The notes beneath the pieces were generated by a model. That model made no database searches, was not told where the DNA came from, and worked only from the letters and a program-made list of their open reading frames with translations. From NCBI GenBank assembly GCA_902519635.1, contig CABYKW010000022.1:1-6043 (forward strand): DNA of 6,043 nucleotides, in the 5' to 3' direction. Position numbers and translations under genes: made by a program. The stretch comes from an uncultured Pelagibacteraceae bacterium. GTDB taxonomy: Bacteria; Pseudomonadota; Alphaproteobacteria; Pelagibacterales; Pelagibacteraceae. Numbering within the stretch: position 1 is the stretch's first letter; each line of letters opens with the position of its first letter. Positions 5,722-6,043 of the stretch are shown here, piece after piece.

Positions 5722-6043
5722 TTAATTTTTTAAAATATTCTTGATTTTTAATATACCAATCTACTGTTCTAGATATACCCTGATTTAGGTTTATTTTAGG
5801 CTTCCATTTTAACTTTTTTTTAATTTTGTTACTATTAAGTGCATATCTAAAATCATGTCCCGGCCTATCTTTTACATATATGATTTTTACTTTTTTCCCG
5901 ATTTTAATTTTTTTATTAACAAATGATTTTAAAATTTTTTTTACAAGAAAAATATTACTACAATTAATCCCTGAACCTATATTATATTTCTCGCCTGATC
6001 GACCTTTAAAAAATAATTTTATAAGAGCTTCACAATGGTCATT
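5693..6043 (-). CDS. rmlB: dTDP-glucose 4,6-dehydratase, C-terminal part (5' end outside window)
   Basis: Reading the - strand from the window edge, an open frame of 116 codons ends with TGA at 5695-5693. The protein begins NDHCEALIKLFFKG and contains GEKYNIGSG, VKDRPGHDFRYAL, KIKKKLKWKP and GISRTVDWYIKN. These are the C-terminal signatures of RmlB/RfbB ('vxDHc.Al', 'GE.YNIG', 'DRPGHD.RYAid', 'LGW.P', 'TV.WY..N'). The enzyme dehydrates dTDP-glucose to dTDP-4-keto-6-deoxyglucose using a bound NAD, the shared entry to rhamnose and other deoxysugars. The catalytic Tyr-x3-Lys and Rossmann parts lie beyond the window. Its last nine codons run into the rmlD-like gene in another frame (29 shared bases), implying translational coupling. 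Upstream genes (rmlA would be expected) are not visible. Confidence 0.93.
   Translation of the reverse strand, partial: NDHCEALIKLFFKGRSGEKYNIGSGINCSNIFLVKKILKSFVNKKIKIGKKVKIIYVKDRPGHDFRYALNSNKIKKKLKWKPKINLNQGISRTVDWYIKNQEYFKKLNEKNFSHRW

Noticed and set aside
1..6043. CRISPR array, defence system, transposon or toxin-antitoxin pair
   Set aside because: No regularly spaced repeats, no transposase, nuclease or small paired toxin/antitoxin genes; all sizeable frames fit glycan, sugar-nucleotide or core metabolism families.

Overview
This looks like chromosomal DNA from a very AT-rich, streamlined bacterium. A marine alphaproteobacterium of the SAR11 (Pelagibacterales) type fits best. The reasons are the strong Lys/Asn/Ile bias, very short intergenic gaps, an encoded CCA on the tRNA, the absence of clear Shine-Dalgarno sequences, and a housekeeping gene (alanine dehydrogenase) next to a surface-polysaccharide gene cluster. 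The taxonomic call is inference; no marker gene settles it.

Layout. Bases 1-702 are the more GC-rich edge (hand count 39% G+C over bases 1-120). They hold the 3' end of alanine dehydrogenase and a small one-helix membrane protein. Composition drops from about 702 onward, often to 15-25% G+C per 60-base line, and a glycan-type gene cassette begins. On the + strand there is an FkbM-like methyltransferase (810-1691) and a GT61/DUF563 glycosyltransferase (1694-2782), only 2 bases apart. A probable terminator hairpin overlaps a promoter for a CAT-anticodon tRNA (2833-2909). A TIGR04325-type methyltransferase (2950-3681) and a DUF4422 glycosyltransferase-like protein (3690-4508) follow. On the - strand, converging and overlapping by 16 bases, lies a deoxysugar-nucleotide operon read from the right edge: rmlB (partial, 5693-6043), an rmlD-like reductase/epimerase (5026-5721) and rmlC (4493-5029), joined by 29- and 4-base overlaps.

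How the genes may work together. The - strand operon would convert dTDP-glucose to a dTDP-4-keto-6-deoxysugar, epimerise it and reduce it to dTDP-L-rhamnose or a relative. The + strand glycosyltransferases would add sugars to a cell-surface glycan, and the two methyltransferases could O-methylate or cap it. This assembly is inferred from families and proximity. The exact sugar, acceptor and order are not visible. No transport, polymerase or ligase gene, and no rmlA, lies in this window. I found no CRISPR array, transposase, integrase or obvious defence system. The closest thing to a novel unit is the methyltransferase/glycosyltransferase set arranged around a tRNA gene.
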